Below, one piece after another: positions 7,855 to 16,568 of a stretch of 64,000 bases of DNA. The stretch's first letter is position 1. Each line of letters begins with the position of its first letter. This DNA is from Elusimicrobiales bacterium (GTDB taxonomy: Bacteria > Elusimicrobiota > Elusimicrobia > Elusimicrobiales > UBA9959), in the NCBI GenBank assembly GCA_026419335.1, contig JANZZP010000087.1, positions 8,487-72,486 on the forward strand. The letters run 5' to 3'. The translations under genes were made by a program, and so were the position numbers. Under the pieces are notes generated by a model, which ran no database searches, was not told where the DNA came from, and saw only the letters and a program-made list of their open reading frames with translations.

Positions 7855-9166
7855 AATTTATCAATGTGTAAAAAATTATATTTCAAATAAATATAGATTT
7901 TTAGGTGTAAATAAAAGGAGAGAAATTGAGAGATTGATTTTTGAAATATTTAAAAAAAATAGAAGTATTGATTTTTCAATTTTGCCAGAATATATAAATT
8001 ATGAACAGTTTAAAAGAGAGTTAATAAAAATAAGATATCCTATTTCGTATAAAAATTATCCTTTAAATAGTTTTTTTCTTGGAAAAATTGATTTAGATTA
8101 TAGTGAGATATGGAAAGAAAATAAATATGTTGAGATAGAAGTGGTAGCAGAAAAGAATAGTTGTTTTCAAGATATTGTTAGCAAGTTAGTTAAAAGACAT
8201 AAAATAAAATCTTTTAAAATTGTTAATTCGATAAAAGATGTTATTAAAAGTATAAAAGGTAACTTTAAATATGATAATAGAAAAAGAAAATTTTATATAA
8301 CATCTGAGAGATTTGATTTTATTAAAGCTTGTCCTTGTACATCTAATTGTATAAGTTGTGGTTATATTATTATGAATCTTGGTTTTGGATGTCCTTTTGA
8401 TTGTCAGTATTGTTATCTTTCAGGTTATCAAAATGTTGATGGTATAATTATAAATACTAATATTTATGATTATCTTGAACAAATTAAAAAGATAAAATCA
8501 TCTTCTATTTTAAGAATAGGTAGTGGAGAATTTACTGATTCTTTAGTTTATGATGATATAACTAATCATTCAAGCAAGATAATAAATTTTTTTAGAAATT
8601 TTGATGGAATTATATTTGAATTTAAAACTAAGTCTGAAGTTATAGATAATATACTCAATGAAAGAATATCTCAAAATATTGTTGTTTCATATTCTATAAA
8701 TCCATCTTTTATATGTGATGAGTTTGAGCATGGATGTGCTCCTTATAAAAAAAGATTAGAATGTTTAGAAAGGCTTGTAAAAACGGGATGGAATATTGGA
8801 GTCCATTTTGATCCTGTTATATACATAGATAATTGGAAAAATTTATATAGAGATTGTCTTTCTGATTTGTTTTCATTTATACCACTTAAAAATATAAGGT
8901 GGATTAGTTGTGGTACTCTTAGATTTTATCCACATACTAAAAAGATTATAGAAAAACGTTTTCCTGACACTAGATTACTTGACTGTGAAATGATTATTGA
9001 TTTTGATGGTAAACTTCGATATCCTTTTTCTATAAGGAGGGAGATATATAGTTTTATAGTTGAAAATTTAAAAAAATATAATTTTCCTATTAATAAGTTT
9101 TATTTATGTATGGAGAATTTAGAAATGTGGAAGGAAATTGGAGTTTTACCATTCTTTAGATGGTAG
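7841..9166 (+). CDS. SPL-family radical SAM protein
   Basis: A radical SAM enzyme with the CxxxCxxC cluster motif in GCPFDCQYCYL (Cys184, Cys188, Cys191), the form typical of spore photoproduct lyase (SPL) and its non-spore relatives. An additional Cys group precedes it (CPCTSNCISCGY). Downstream, RIGSGEFTDSL, FEFKTKS, VVSYSINP and GVHFDPVIY follow the SPL-family order. At 441 residues it is about 100 longer than SplB, with the extra sequence at the N-terminus. Spore-forming genes are absent nearby, so DNA lesion repair is only one option. It overlaps the deacetylase by 14 nt; the start is supported by frame and family, not by a strong Shine-Dalgarno. Confidence 0.8.
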   Translation: MKAIEIYQCVKNYISNKYRFLGVNKRREIERLIFEIFKKNRSIDFSILPEYINYEQFKRELIKIRYPISYKNYPLNSFFLGKIDLDYSEIWKENKYVEIEVVAEKNSCFQDIVSKLVKRHKIKSFKIVNSIKDVIKSIKGNFKYDNRKRKFYITSERFDFIKACPCTSNCISCGYIIMNLGFGCPFDCQYCYLSGYQNVDGIIINTNIYDYLEQIKKIKSSSILRIGSGEFTDSLVYDDITNHSSKIINFFRNFDGIIFEFKTKSEVIDNILNERISQNIVVSYSINPSFICDEFEHGCAPYKKRLECLERLVKTGWNIGVHFDPVIYIDNWKNLYRDCLSDLFSFIPLKNIRWISCGTLRFYPHTKKIIEKRFPDTRLLDCEMIIDFDGKLRYPFSIRREIYSFIVENLKKYNFPINKFYLCMENLEMWKEIGVLPFFRW

Positions 9167-9187
9167 TTTATTATAAAAATAAATTAG

Positions 9188-9193
9188 TATAAT
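9188..9193 (+). promoter_or_regulatory. Possible -10 element upstream of the DUF948-like gene
   Basis: TATAAT in a 46-nt gap, followed by TTAATT and then the Shine-Dalgarno CCGGAGG. The string TATAATTTAATT is repeated exactly before ileS (12379). No convincing -35 is seen at the usual distance, and in such AT-rich DNA the match can arise by chance. Confidence 0.3.
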
Positions 9194-9212
9194 TTAATTA
9201 CCGGAGGTTCTA

Positions 9213-9467
9213 ATGCAGATTGTAATAAGTATATGTGTAGTAATAATTACAGTTATGTTTATATTAATTGCTATTGAGATAATAGATACTTTGAAAAAAT
9301 TAAAAGAAGCTGCTCAAAACATATCTAAACTTACATCTGATGTTGATGAGCTAATTGAGAATGCTAAACCTGCATTCAAGGGAATTAGGTTTGTTTCAGA
9401 TGGAATAAATACAATAATCAGTAATATTTTATCTAAGCTATTTAAGCTTTTTAATAAGGTAGAATAA
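9213..9467 (+). CDS. Small DUF948-like membrane protein
   Basis: An 84-residue protein with one N-terminal membrane helix (about residues 2-24) and an amphipathic tail rich in Leu, Lys and Asp (DTLKKLKEAAQNISKLTSDV). This is the shape of DUF948-type proteins of unknown role often found near stress or envelope genes. The start is well supported by CCGGAGG seven bases upstream. The stop codon is directly followed by the ATG of the cNMP-binding gene, so the two are likely co-translated. Confidence 0.72.
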   Translation: MQIVISICVVIITVMFILIAIEIIDTLKKLKEAAQNISKLTSDVDELIENAKPAFKGIRFVSDGINTIISNILSKLFKLFNKVE

Positions 9468-9944
9468 ATGACATTGTGGGATCGTTTTTTTAATAGGGCA
9501 TATGATAAAGATACGATTGATAAAGTTAAGTTTTTATCTAATATCTATATTTTTAAAGGTATAAGAAGGAAAGATCTTTTATATCTATTAGAGAATCTAT
9601 ACGAAAAAAAGTATTTAAAGGGAGAGACAATATTTTTAAAAGGAGATGTTGGTAAAGCACTTTTTATAATTTATCGTGGTAAAATTGGGTTATATAATAC
9701 TAATGATATGAAAAGTTTAGTTGCAGAGGTTAATGATGGAGAATTTGTAGGTGAGATGGCATTACTTGAAGAGATGCCACGTACTATGTGTGCTGTAGCT
9801 TTACAAGATAGTGATGTTTTTATGTTATATAAAATAAATCTTGAAAATATGATAAAGACAAAACCAAAAATTGCTTCTATGATAAGTTATAATCTTGCAT
9901 GTGTATTGTCTGCGAGATTAAGATCACTTATTGAAAATGATTAA
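9468..9944 (+). CDS. Cyclic-nucleotide-binding domain protein without DNA-binding domain
   Basis: A 158-residue protein that is almost all one CRP-type cyclic-nucleotide-binding beta barrel: GETIFLKGDVGKALFIIYRG, then the phosphate-binding cassette region GEFVGEMALLEEMPRT with the key Glu and Arg, then the C-helix. No helix-turn-helix follows, so it is not a CRP-like activator; such stand-alone domains act as sensors that bind partner proteins. It is placed directly between the DUF948-like gene (0 nt) and the AI-2E permease (overlap of 8 nt). Whether it binds cAMP, cGMP or another ligand is unknown. Confidence 0.9.
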   Translation: MTLWDRFFNRAYDKDTIDKVKFLSNIYIFKGIRRKDLLYLLENLYEKKYLKGETIFLKGDVGKALFIIYRGKIGLYNTNDMKSLVAEVNDGEFVGEMALLEEMPRTMCAVALQDSDVFMLYKINLENMIKTKPKIASMISYNLACVLSARLRSLIEND

Positions 9945-11001
9945 ACGATTAAGTTTAAAAGAGGCATATCTTCCATTAATCTTTATATTTTTATTAGGAT
10001 TAATATTTTATTTTGCACGAAAGACATTTATAATTCTTGTTTTAAGCATTTCATTTTCTTACTTACTTAATCCTATAATAAAATTTTTTGAGGTTAGAGG
10101 AATAAAAAGAAGTTATATAGTAAGTATGTTATATATATTTAGCGGAATGATTTTTTTAATTTTGACCTTTTTAGTTTTTTATATTGCCAGATTCGATATT
10201 GATTCTTTCTTTAATCAATGGCCATTATACTACAATAAAATGTCTATGATATTAAATAGTTTTTTTTCAAAATTGTCGAAGACATTTCCATTTATATCTC
10301 AGTTTAATATACAAGATAGACTTCTTGATTATTTGACAAAGGTACCAGTTTATCTTATGTCAATTGCACCATATGTTATGATTCTTTTCATAGTTCCATT
10401 TATTTCTTTTTTTATACTTGTAAAAGGCACAAAAATTCTAGATATTATAGTTGATAATATACCATCAAGATATGTAGAAATCGTTTTTCATATTGTATCT
10501 AGAGTAGATTATAGTTTAGGTAATTATCTTAGAGGAGTTGTAACAGATGCTTTAGTACTTTCTCTTATAGCTTTTTTTGGTTTATTTTTTATGAATATTA
10601 GTTATTATTCAGTTATAGCTATTCTTGTTGGTATATCTTGTCTTGTACCATATGTTGGCGCTTTTGTTGGCGCTTTTATTTCATGTATAATAGCTTTTCT
10701 TCAATATGGCACAATATATTCAGTTTTTAAAGTGCTTTTATTTTTTATTTTTTTAAGGTTTGTTGATGATTGGTTTATTCAACCTTATATAATACAAAAA
10801 AGTGTGAACCTGAATCCTGCTGTTGTAGTTTTGGCATTGATGGCGGGGGGAGAAATAGCTGGATTTTGGGGAGTAGTTTTTGCAGTTCCTGTTGTATGTA
10901 TAATTCGAGAGTTTTTATATATAGTTTTTGAAATACATAAAACAATATATTATTGGAAACCACCAAAACCGTTGCTTAGAGTTAATATACCTTATACATA
11001 G
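9937..11001 (+). CDS. AI-2E family permease (PF01594-type)
   Basis: A membrane protein of about 354 residues with the AI-2E (YdiK/PerM/TqsA) topology: two N-terminal helices, a soluble segment, then a bundle of hydrophobic helices containing the family's conserved loop NYLRGVVTDALVLSLIAFFG and the C-terminal VDDWFIQPYIIQKSVNLNPAVVVLALMAGGEIAG region. Members export small metabolites or exchange ions; the substrate cannot be predicted. ATG 9937 is used; a TTG two codons earlier is possible. The start overlaps the preceding gene by 8 nt, indicating coupling. Confidence 0.9.
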   Translation: MIKRLSLKEAYLPLIFIFLLGLIFYFARKTFIILVLSISFSYLLNPIIKFFEVRGIKRSYIVSMLYIFSGMIFLILTFLVFYIARFDIDSFFNQWPLYYNKMSMILNSFFSKLSKTFPFISQFNIQDRLLDYLTKVPVYLMSIAPYVMILFIVPFISFFILVKGTKILDIIVDNIPSRYVEIVFHIVSRVDYSLGNYLRGVVTDALVLSLIAFFGLFFMNISYYSVIAILVGISCLVPYVGAFVGAFISCIIAFLQYGTIYSVFKVLLFFIFLRFVDDWFIQPYIIQKSVNLNPAVVVLALMAGGEIAGFWGVVFAVPVVCIIREFLYIVFEIHKTIYYWKPPKPLLRVNIPYT

Positions 11002-11011
11002 AGATATATTT

Positions 11012-11410
11012 ATGATAAAAGAGATTAATATAAAAACATCATCTCAACAACAAATCATAGATATTACATCAAAAATTCAACAAGTTGTAAAATCCTTGGA
11101 TGTGTTTGAAGGGATTTGTTTTATTTATAATCCTCATACCACCGCAGCTTTGTTTATTAATGAAGGAGCAGACCCTTCTGTTTGTAAAGATATATTAGAT
11201 AAACTTAATTTTTTGATAAATCCAAATGATAAATATAAACATTTAGAAGGTAATTCTCATGCTCATATAAAATCAGTTGTAATTGGTAATTCTTTGACTA
11301 TTTTTATTAGAGATGGGAATATCTTTCTTGGAAGATGGCAATCTATTTATTTTTTTGAAGGCGATGGGCCTAGGGATAGAACTATATTTATTAAAATATT
11401 AAAAGAATGA
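11012..11410 (+). CDS. YjbQ/UPF0047 family protein
   Basis: A 132-residue cytoplasmic protein of the YjbQ family, reported to have weak thiamine-phosphate-synthase activity, though its main role is uncertain. Family hallmarks are NPHTTAALFINEGADPSV, NSHAHIKSVVIGNSLTIFI, and the C-terminal GRWQSIYFFEGDGPRDRTI with conserved His, Asn, Glu and Asp. The start is ATG 11012, giving the usual family length; an earlier in-frame start would overlap the permease by 74 nt and add unrelated residues. It lies 10 nt after the AI-2E gene and ends the run before tRNA-Leu. Confidence 0.93.
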   Translation: MIKEINIKTSSQQQIIDITSKIQQVVKSLDVFEGICFIYNPHTTAALFINEGADPSVCKDILDKLNFLINPNDKYKHLEGNSHAHIKSVVIGNSLTIFIRDGNIFLGRWQSIYFFEGDGPRDRTIFIKILKE

Positions 11411-11447
11411 GTTTATGTTCTTTTATTTTGCTAATATTTTATTTTGA

Positions 11448-11532
11448 GGGCAAGTGGCGGAACTGGTAGACGCGCAGGTCTCAAAAACCTGTGATCTTTA
11501 CGGTCATGAGGGTTCGACTCCCTCCTTGCCCA
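11448..11532 (+). tRNA. tRNA-Leu (anticodon CAA)
   Basis: Acceptor arms GGGCAAG and CTTGCCC, anticodon stem CAGGT/ACCTG around loop CTCAAAA giving CAA, a long variable arm (TGATCTTTACGGTCA) as expected for a class II tRNA, and T arm GAGGG-TTCGACT-CCCTC. Discriminator A; CCA is not encoded, as for the tRNA-Glu in this window. Confidence 0.97.
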
Positions 11533-11561
11533 TTTTAGTATTATAATATGTGGGGTGTAAT

Positions 11562-11942
11562 ATGAAAAAAGTTCTTGTTATAGATGATAATATACAATTT
11601 TTAAATCTTGTTAAAGAGTCTCTTTCTGATATTTGCAATGTAGAGTGTTTTTCTGAGTTTAAAACGATAAATGATATTCTAAATAGAATGAGAGAATTTC
11701 TTCCTAATATAATACTTCTTGATGTAAATCTTGATAAATTTAGTGGAATAGATATATTGCGAGAGATGAAGAAAGATGATAAACTTAAAAAAATTCCAGT
11801 AATAGTCCTTACGGCAAGTGATTATAATTCTCCTACAGAAATGCTTGTTAAAAATGAGAAAAATGTTGTTGGATTTTATTCAAAACTTGAATCAATAGAT
11901 ATGATAAAAGAAAAAATTAATTCTATTAAGATAGGGGAATGA
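11562..11942 (+). CDS. Stand-alone response-regulator receiver protein
   Basis: A single-domain CheY-like receiver of 126 residues with no output domain. Conserved positions are seen: acidic pocket IDDN, phospho-acceptor Asp in IILLDVN, Thr in VLTAS, and Lys in FYSKLES. ATG 11562 is chosen with GGGGTG upstream; a GTG at 11550 is too close to the tRNA. It shares an operon with a second receiver, the gap being 3 nt. Such proteins usually relay phosphate between a histidine kinase and a partner or compete for it; no histidine kinase is in the window. Confidence 0.9.
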   Translation: MKKVLVIDDNIQFLNLVKESLSDICNVECFSEFKTINDILNRMREFLPNIILLDVNLDKFSGIDILREMKKDDKLKKIPVIVLTASDYNSPTEMLVKNEKNVVGFYSKLESIDMIKEKINSIKIGE

Positions 11943-11945
11943 TTT

Positions 11946-12332
11946 ATGGAAAAAAATAAAAAAGTTCTGGTTGTTGATGATAATCCTGTAATGATTGAAA
12001 TAGTTAAAATGGCATTAGAAGAAGATTTTATAGTTATTTCTGCTTCTGACGGAAAAGAAGGGATGGAAATAGCAAAATCCCAAAAGCCTGATGTAATAAT
12101 AATGGATGTAATGATGCCGAATATATCTGGGATTGAAATGTTGAGACTTTTACTATCTGATGAAGATACAAAAAATATTCCAGTAATAGTTTTTACTGCG
12201 AGCCATTTTGATCCATCTACTGAGATGATTTTTATGGTAGAAAAAAATGTTAAAGCTTTTCTAAGAAAGCCATGTACTGTGGATACATTGAAAAAAGAAG
12301 TAACTTCTGCAATAGAGTCTTTTCAGAAATAG
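11946..12332 (+). CDS. Stand-alone response-regulator receiver protein (paralogue)
   Basis: A 128-residue receiver domain only. The signature residues are intact: VVDDN, phospho-acceptor in IIMDVMMP, Thr in VFTAS and Lys in LRKPC. It resembles the preceding receiver in length and in the shared 'IPVIV-TAS-PTEM' and 'EKNV' stretches, so the two probably arose by tandem duplication, the first having drifted further (YSKLES in place of RKPC). The start has ATG 11946 with a GGGGAATGATT context. It ends 73 nt before ileS, which has its own -10-like site. Confidence 0.92.
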   Translation: MEKNKKVLVVDDNPVMIEIVKMALEEDFIVISASDGKEGMEIAKSQKPDVIIMDVMMPNISGIEMLRLLLSDEDTKNIPVIVFTASHFDPSTEMIFMVEKNVKAFLRKPCTVDTLKKEVTSAIESFQK

Positions 12333-12378
12333 TAATTTTTTATATTGCTTAATAAAAAATCAACATTAAAATATTTGA

Positions 12379-12384
12379 TATAAT
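12379..12384 (+). promoter_or_regulatory. Possible -10 element upstream of ileS
   Basis: TATAAT within TATAATTTAATT, 22 nt before the ileS start and ahead of the Shine-Dalgarno TAAGGAG. No good -35 is present at 16-18 nt. No T-box-like antiterminator or specifier loop was seen in the 73-nt gap. Confidence 0.35.
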
Positions 12385-12405
12385 TTAATTCTGTAAGGAG
12401 TATTT

Positions 12406-15186
12406 ATGGATAAGACAGAAAATAAATCTTTCTCTCATACCGTTTTTCTTCCAAAAACATCATTTTCTATGAAAGCAAATCTTGTACAGAAAGAACCTCA
12501 GATTTTGAAATTTTGGCATGAGAATTATATTTATGAGAAAATGATTGAAAAAAAATTTAGTTCTAAATTTTTCTATTTACATGATGGCCCTCCATATGCT
12601 AATGGACATATTCATATAGGACATGCTTTGAATAAAATTCTCAAAGATTTCGTAGTTAAATCTTATTCTATTCTTGGATATAAAACTCCGTTTATTCCTG
12701 GTTGGGACTGTCATGGATTACCAATAGAGCAGCAACTTTTAAAAGAGTTGAAAATATCTAAAAAAAATATTGGTGACATTATATCATTTAGAAAAAAAGC
12801 ACGAGATTTTGCTTTAAAATTTATAGATATACAAAAACAGGAGTTTAAAAGACTTGGAGTTTTTGGAGAGTGGGATAGAGCATATATTACAATGTCAAAT
12901 GAATATGAAGCTACAATAGTAAGAGCTTTTTTAGAATTATTAGAAAAGGGATATATTGAGCGTGATAAAAAAACTATATATTGGTGCCCAATTTGTGAGA
13001 CTGCTTTGGCAGATGCTGAAGTTGAGTATAAGGATAAAACATCACCTTCTATATATGTAAAGTTTAAAGTTTTATTCTCAAAATTTAATATTTCAAATTT
13101 ATATCTTGTAGTATGGACTACAACACCTTGGACTTTACCATCAAATATAGCTGTTGCCTTAAAAGATGATGAATTTTATTCAGTTATTAAAGTAGGAGAA
13201 GAACATCTTATTATAGCAACGAAATTAATTGATGATTTTTCAAAAAACACAGGATGTGGTTTTCAAGAAATAAAAAAGATAAAAGGTTTGGATTTTGCAG
13301 ATGTACTATATGAAGCTCCATTGATTGAGCTTTTAGACGATTCACATAGATATCCTCGGAAGGTTATATTTACTGATTTTGTTGAAATGTCTAGTGGAAC
13401 TGGCATAGTTCATATAGCACCAGGGCATGGAGAGGAAGATTATCTTGCTTCTAAAAAGTGGAATATTGAGGTTTTTTGTCCAGTTGATGAATCTGGTAAA
13501 TTTACTAAAGAAGTTAAAGAACTGAGTGGAAAATTTGTGTTTGACGCAAACGAATTTATTATAGAAATGTTAAAGAAAAAAAATATACTTATAAAATCAT
13601 CATTTATTTCGCATAGTTATCCTCATTGTTGGAGATGTAAACAACCAATTATTTTTAGAGCTACAAAACAATGGTTTCTGAAGATAGATAATGTCAACTT
13701 AAGAGAGAAGCTACTTCAGGAATGTAATAAGGTTAATTGGATACCATCTCAAGGATACGAAAGAATTACATCTATGATAAAAATAAGGCCTGATTGGTGT
13801 TTGTCTAGGCAGAGATATTGGGGAACACCTATAATTGCTTTTTGGTGTAAAAGTTGTGGAAAAATCTTTGATGATTTTAAGGTTTTATATTCTATTGCTG
13901 ATAGGATTGCTAAAGAGGGTAGTGATTTTTGGTTTACAGAAACTTCTTCTCAAATTCTTAAAAATTCTAAATGTGTATGTGGAAGTAATGATTTTGAAAA
14001 GGAAAAAGATATACTTGATGTTTGGTTAGATTCAGGCGTTTCTTGGTATGCTGTATGTAAAAATCTATCCAAAGTATATCCAGCAGATCTTTATTTAGAA
14101 GGTTCTGATCAACATAGGGGATGGTTTCAGACATCTCTTATTCCATCAGTTGCATTAAACTCAATTGCGCCATATAAAACAGTTCTTACTCATGGTTTTG
14201 TTCTTGATGAGCATGGAAGAGCTATGCATAAATCATTAGGGAATGTCGTTTCTCCAAATGAGGTTATATCAAAATATGGTGCTGAAATACTTAGGATGTG
14301 GGTTGCTTTGAGTGATTGGAAAGAGGATGTTAGAATATCTGATTCTTTATTATCTGTTCCAATAGATTTGTATAGAAAAGTGAGAAATACTTTTAGATAT
14401 TTACTTGGTAATCTTTCAGATTTTTCGGCATCTAAGAAAGTAACAATGGAAGAGATGACTGATATCGATAAATATATATTATCGAGATTAACTGATGTTG
14501 TAGAAGGTATAAAATCAGATTGGCAGACATATGATTATAGAAATGCGGCGAAAAGAATTATAGATTTCTGTATAATTGATCTCTCTTCTTTCTATCTTGA
14601 TGTTTTAAAGGATAGGCTTTATACTTTCCCTATTAACTCGAAAGAGAGAAGATCTTCTCAAACAGCAATGTATGAAATTTTAAAAGTTTTGAGTGTAATT
14701 TCTTCTCCAATTATATCATTTACTTCAGAAGAAGTTTGGCAAGTATTTAAAAATGAGATAGATTCTTCTTTATCGGAAAGTGTTTTTCTTAATAATATAG
14801 ATGATATTTACAAACCTTATAGAAATCTTGAAATAGTTCAAAAATATAAGAAAATACTTGAAATAAGAGAAAATATATTGAAAGAAATTGAATTAGTTAG
14901 GAAGAAAGGTGAAATAGGCTCTTCATTAGAATGTAAAGTGGTTGTAGAAGCTGATGGGGATTTATATTCTTTTATAAAATCTAATGTTTCTGAAATAGCT
15001 ATGGCATGTATAGTTTCTCAAATTGAACTTGTTAAAGGTGATTTCAAAATAATAGTAAAAAAAGCAGATGGGATAAAGTGTCCTAGGTGCTGGCAATGGA
15101 GAACTGATATTGGAGTAGATAAAGATTATCCTCAATTATGTTTAAAATGTGCATCTGCTGTTAAAGAAAATGTTAAAAATTTTTAA
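12406..15186 (+). CDS. ileS: Isoleucyl-tRNA synthetase
   Basis: IleRS charges tRNA-Ile and edits valine. At 926 residues it has the usual bacterial length. Seen in order: the class I HIGH motif in GPPYANGHIHIGHALNK, the CP1 editing domain with VVWTTTPWTLPSN and the GTGIVHIAPGHGEEDY block, the GSDQHRGWFQ motif, the KMSKS-equivalent in HGRAMHKSLGN, an anticodon-binding helical domain, and a C-terminal zinc finger CPRCW...CLKC. The start has TAAGGAG upstream. It overlaps lspA by 17 nt, the common ileS-lspA order, and this coupling continues through four more genes. Confidence 0.98.
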   Translation: MDKTENKSFSHTVFLPKTSFSMKANLVQKEPQILKFWHENYIYEKMIEKKFSSKFFYLHDGPPYANGHIHIGHALNKILKDFVVKSYSILGYKTPFIPGWDCHGLPIEQQLLKELKISKKNIGDIISFRKKARDFALKFIDIQKQEFKRLGVFGEWDRAYITMSNEYEATIVRAFLELLEKGYIERDKKTIYWCPICETALADAEVEYKDKTSPSIYVKFKVLFSKFNISNLYLVVWTTTPWTLPSNIAVALKDDEFYSVIKVGEEHLIIATKLIDDFSKNTGCGFQEIKKIKGLDFADVLYEAPLIELLDDSHRYPRKVIFTDFVEMSSGTGIVHIAPGHGEEDYLASKKWNIEVFCPVDESGKFTKEVKELSGKFVFDANEFIIEMLKKKNILIKSSFISHSYPHCWRCKQPIIFRATKQWFLKIDNVNLREKLLQECNKVNWIPSQGYERITSMIKIRPDWCLSRQRYWGTPIIAFWCKSCGKIFDDFKVLYSIADRIAKEGSDFWFTETSSQILKNSKCVCGSNDFEKEKDILDVWLDSGVSWYAVCKNLSKVYPADLYLEGSDQHRGWFQTSLIPSVALNSIAPYKTVLTHGFVLDEHGRAMHKSLGNVVSPNEVISKYGAEILRMWVALSDWKEDVRISDSLLSVPIDLYRKVRNTFRYLLGNLSDFSASKKVTMEEMTDIDKYILSRLTDVVEGIKSDWQTYDYRNAAKRIIDFCIIDLSSFYLDVLKDRLYTFPINSKERRSSQTAMYEILKVLSVISSPIISFTSEEVWQVFKNEIDSSLSESVFLNNIDDIYKPYRNLEIVQKYKKILEIRENILKEIELVRKKGEIGSSLECKVVVEADGDLYSFIKSNVSEIAMACIVSQIELVKGDFKIIVKKADGIKCPRCWQWRTDIGVDKDYPQLCLKCASAVKENVKNF

Positions 15187-15643
15187 AGATAAAAGAGTTT
15201 TAGGTACTCTAATTGTTGTAGTGGTTTTTTTAATTGATATTATCTCAAAAAGCATTATCGTTAAGAAGCAGTCATTGTGGTATGAATCATACTTATATGG
15301 ATTAATAAATATACATGTTGTTAAAAACACTGGGGTTGCTTTTGGGATGTTTAAAGGTTATAATAATTTTTTTATAGTGTTTAATAGCATAATTCTTTTA
15401 TTTCTTTTTTATATTAAAAGAAAGATAAAATCTAATATTTCCTTTTATGGTATTCACTTTATAATAGGTGGAGCTGTAGGAAATATTTTTGATAGAATTA
15501 AACATGGTTTTGTTATTGACTTTATAGATTTAAAATTTTTTCCTGCTATTTTTAATTTAGCAGATTTTTTTATTACTGTTGGTATTATAATGTTTATTTT
15601 AGATGATTTGTTTAAATCTAATGGAGGTTTGTGTGAAAAATAG
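15170..15643 (+). CDS. lspA: Lipoprotein signal peptidase (signal peptidase II)
   Basis: LspA is an aspartyl protease of the inner membrane that cleaves the signal peptide of lipoproteins. The 157-residue protein has four membrane helices and both catalytic motifs: NTGVAFGMF, then GGAVGNIFDRI with the first Asp, and FNLADFFITVG with the second. ATG 15170 is used; an in-frame start at 15149 would add a tail that is out of family. It overlaps ileS by 17 nt and the next gene by 11 nt. Its neighbours at 15633 and 18565 encode predicted lipoproteins, likely clients. Confidence 0.96.
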   Translation: MLKIFKDKRVLGTLIVVVVFLIDIISKSIIVKKQSLWYESYLYGLINIHVVKNTGVAFGMFKGYNNFFIVFNSIILLFLFYIKRKIKSNISFYGIHFIIGGAVGNIFDRIKHGFVIDFIDLKFFPAIFNLADFFITVGIIMFILDDLFKSNGGLCEK

Positions 15644-16568
15644 TATTTTTTTATTGTTTCTTTTTTTATTTTCCTGTTCTCAATCGCCTGAATATTATCT
15701 TAAAAGAGGAAACTTATTTTTTATTTCTGGTGATTATTACAGAGCAATTGATATGTATACAACAGCTATATTAAAAAATCCAAATTATGCAGATGCTTAT
15801 GTTTCTAGAGCTATGGCTTACGAAAAAATAGGAAATAAAACTAAAGCTGTTGATGATTATCTAAAAGCAATTACATATAATCCTAATTATATTGCAGCTT
15901 ATAATAATCTCGCGTCATTTTATATAGAATCATCTCTTTATGATAAAGCTCTTTATTACATAGAGAAATCTATAGATATTAATCCCTCTTATAGATATGC
16001 TTATTATAATAGGGGATTAGTTTACTATTTTACGCAAAAATATATTGATTCAATTAAGGATTTCACAAAAGCAATTGAACTTTCAGAAGGAAAAATGTAT
16101 CTTGCTTATTACTATAGAGCATTAGCATATTCTAAACTTTCTATGCAACAAGAGGCAGTAAAAGATATAAATTATTTAATAGAAAAAAATTATACTAATG
16201 ATGTAGTTTATTATACCTTAGCAAAAATATTTTTTGATATCCATAATATTGATTCTGCTATGAAAAATATAGATAAAGCCATAAATATAAAGGAAGATGC
16301 TAATTATTATTATCTTAGAGCTAAGATAAATGAAAAACTTAATAAAATTATAGATTCACTTGATGATATAAACAAAGCAATAAAGCTTTCAAATCTTTCG
16401 AAGGTTAGTTATTTCTATTATGCTGCTGATTTATATATAAAAATTGAGGAATATATGACAGCACAAAAATATTGTGATATGGCTTTAAAAATAGATCCTT
16501 CTTCTGAAAAAGAATATAATATAAGAATTTTAAATATAAAAAACAGAATAAGGAATAGGGGAAAATGA
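15633..16568 (+). CDS. TPR-repeat lipoprotein
   Basis: A secreted lipoprotein of 311 residues. The signal peptide MKNSIFLLFLFLFSC ends with a lipobox Cys15, and the rest is nearly all tetratricopeptide repeats of 34 residues (YYLKRGNLFFISGDYYRAI, AYNNLASFYIESSLYDKAL, AYYNRGLVYYFTQKYIDSI and others), about eight units. TPR arrays hold protein partners together. The start is GTG 15633: GGAGG at 15623-15627 sits five bases before it, and the signal peptide begins exactly there. It overlaps lspA by 11 nt and the next gene by 4 nt, so it belongs to the ileS-lspA operon. Confidence 0.85.
   Translation: MKNSIFLLFLFLFSCSQSPEYYLKRGNLFFISGDYYRAIDMYTTAILKNPNYADAYVSRAMAYEKIGNKTKAVDDYLKAITYNPNYIAAYNNLASFYIESSLYDKALYYIEKSIDINPSYRYAYYNRGLVYYFTQKYIDSIKDFTKAIELSEGKMYLAYYYRALAYSKLSMQQEAVKDINYLIEKNYTNDVVYYTLAKIFFDIHNIDSAMKNIDKAINIKEDANYYYLRAKINEKLNKIIDSLDDINKAIKLSNLSKVSYFYYAADLYIKIEEYMTAQKYCDMALKIDPSSEKEYNIRILNIKNRIRNRGK

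Noticed and set aside
10658..10681. TTGGCGCTTTT repeated twice in the AI-2E gene
   Set aside because: It encodes the repeated V-G-A-F within a membrane helix (VGAFVGAF), explained by the protein sequence.
12333..12405. T-box or other riboswitch before ileS
   Set aside because: The gap is only 73 nt, has no GC-rich hairpin, no T-box consensus and no terminator; only a -10-like site and a Shine-Dalgarno are seen.
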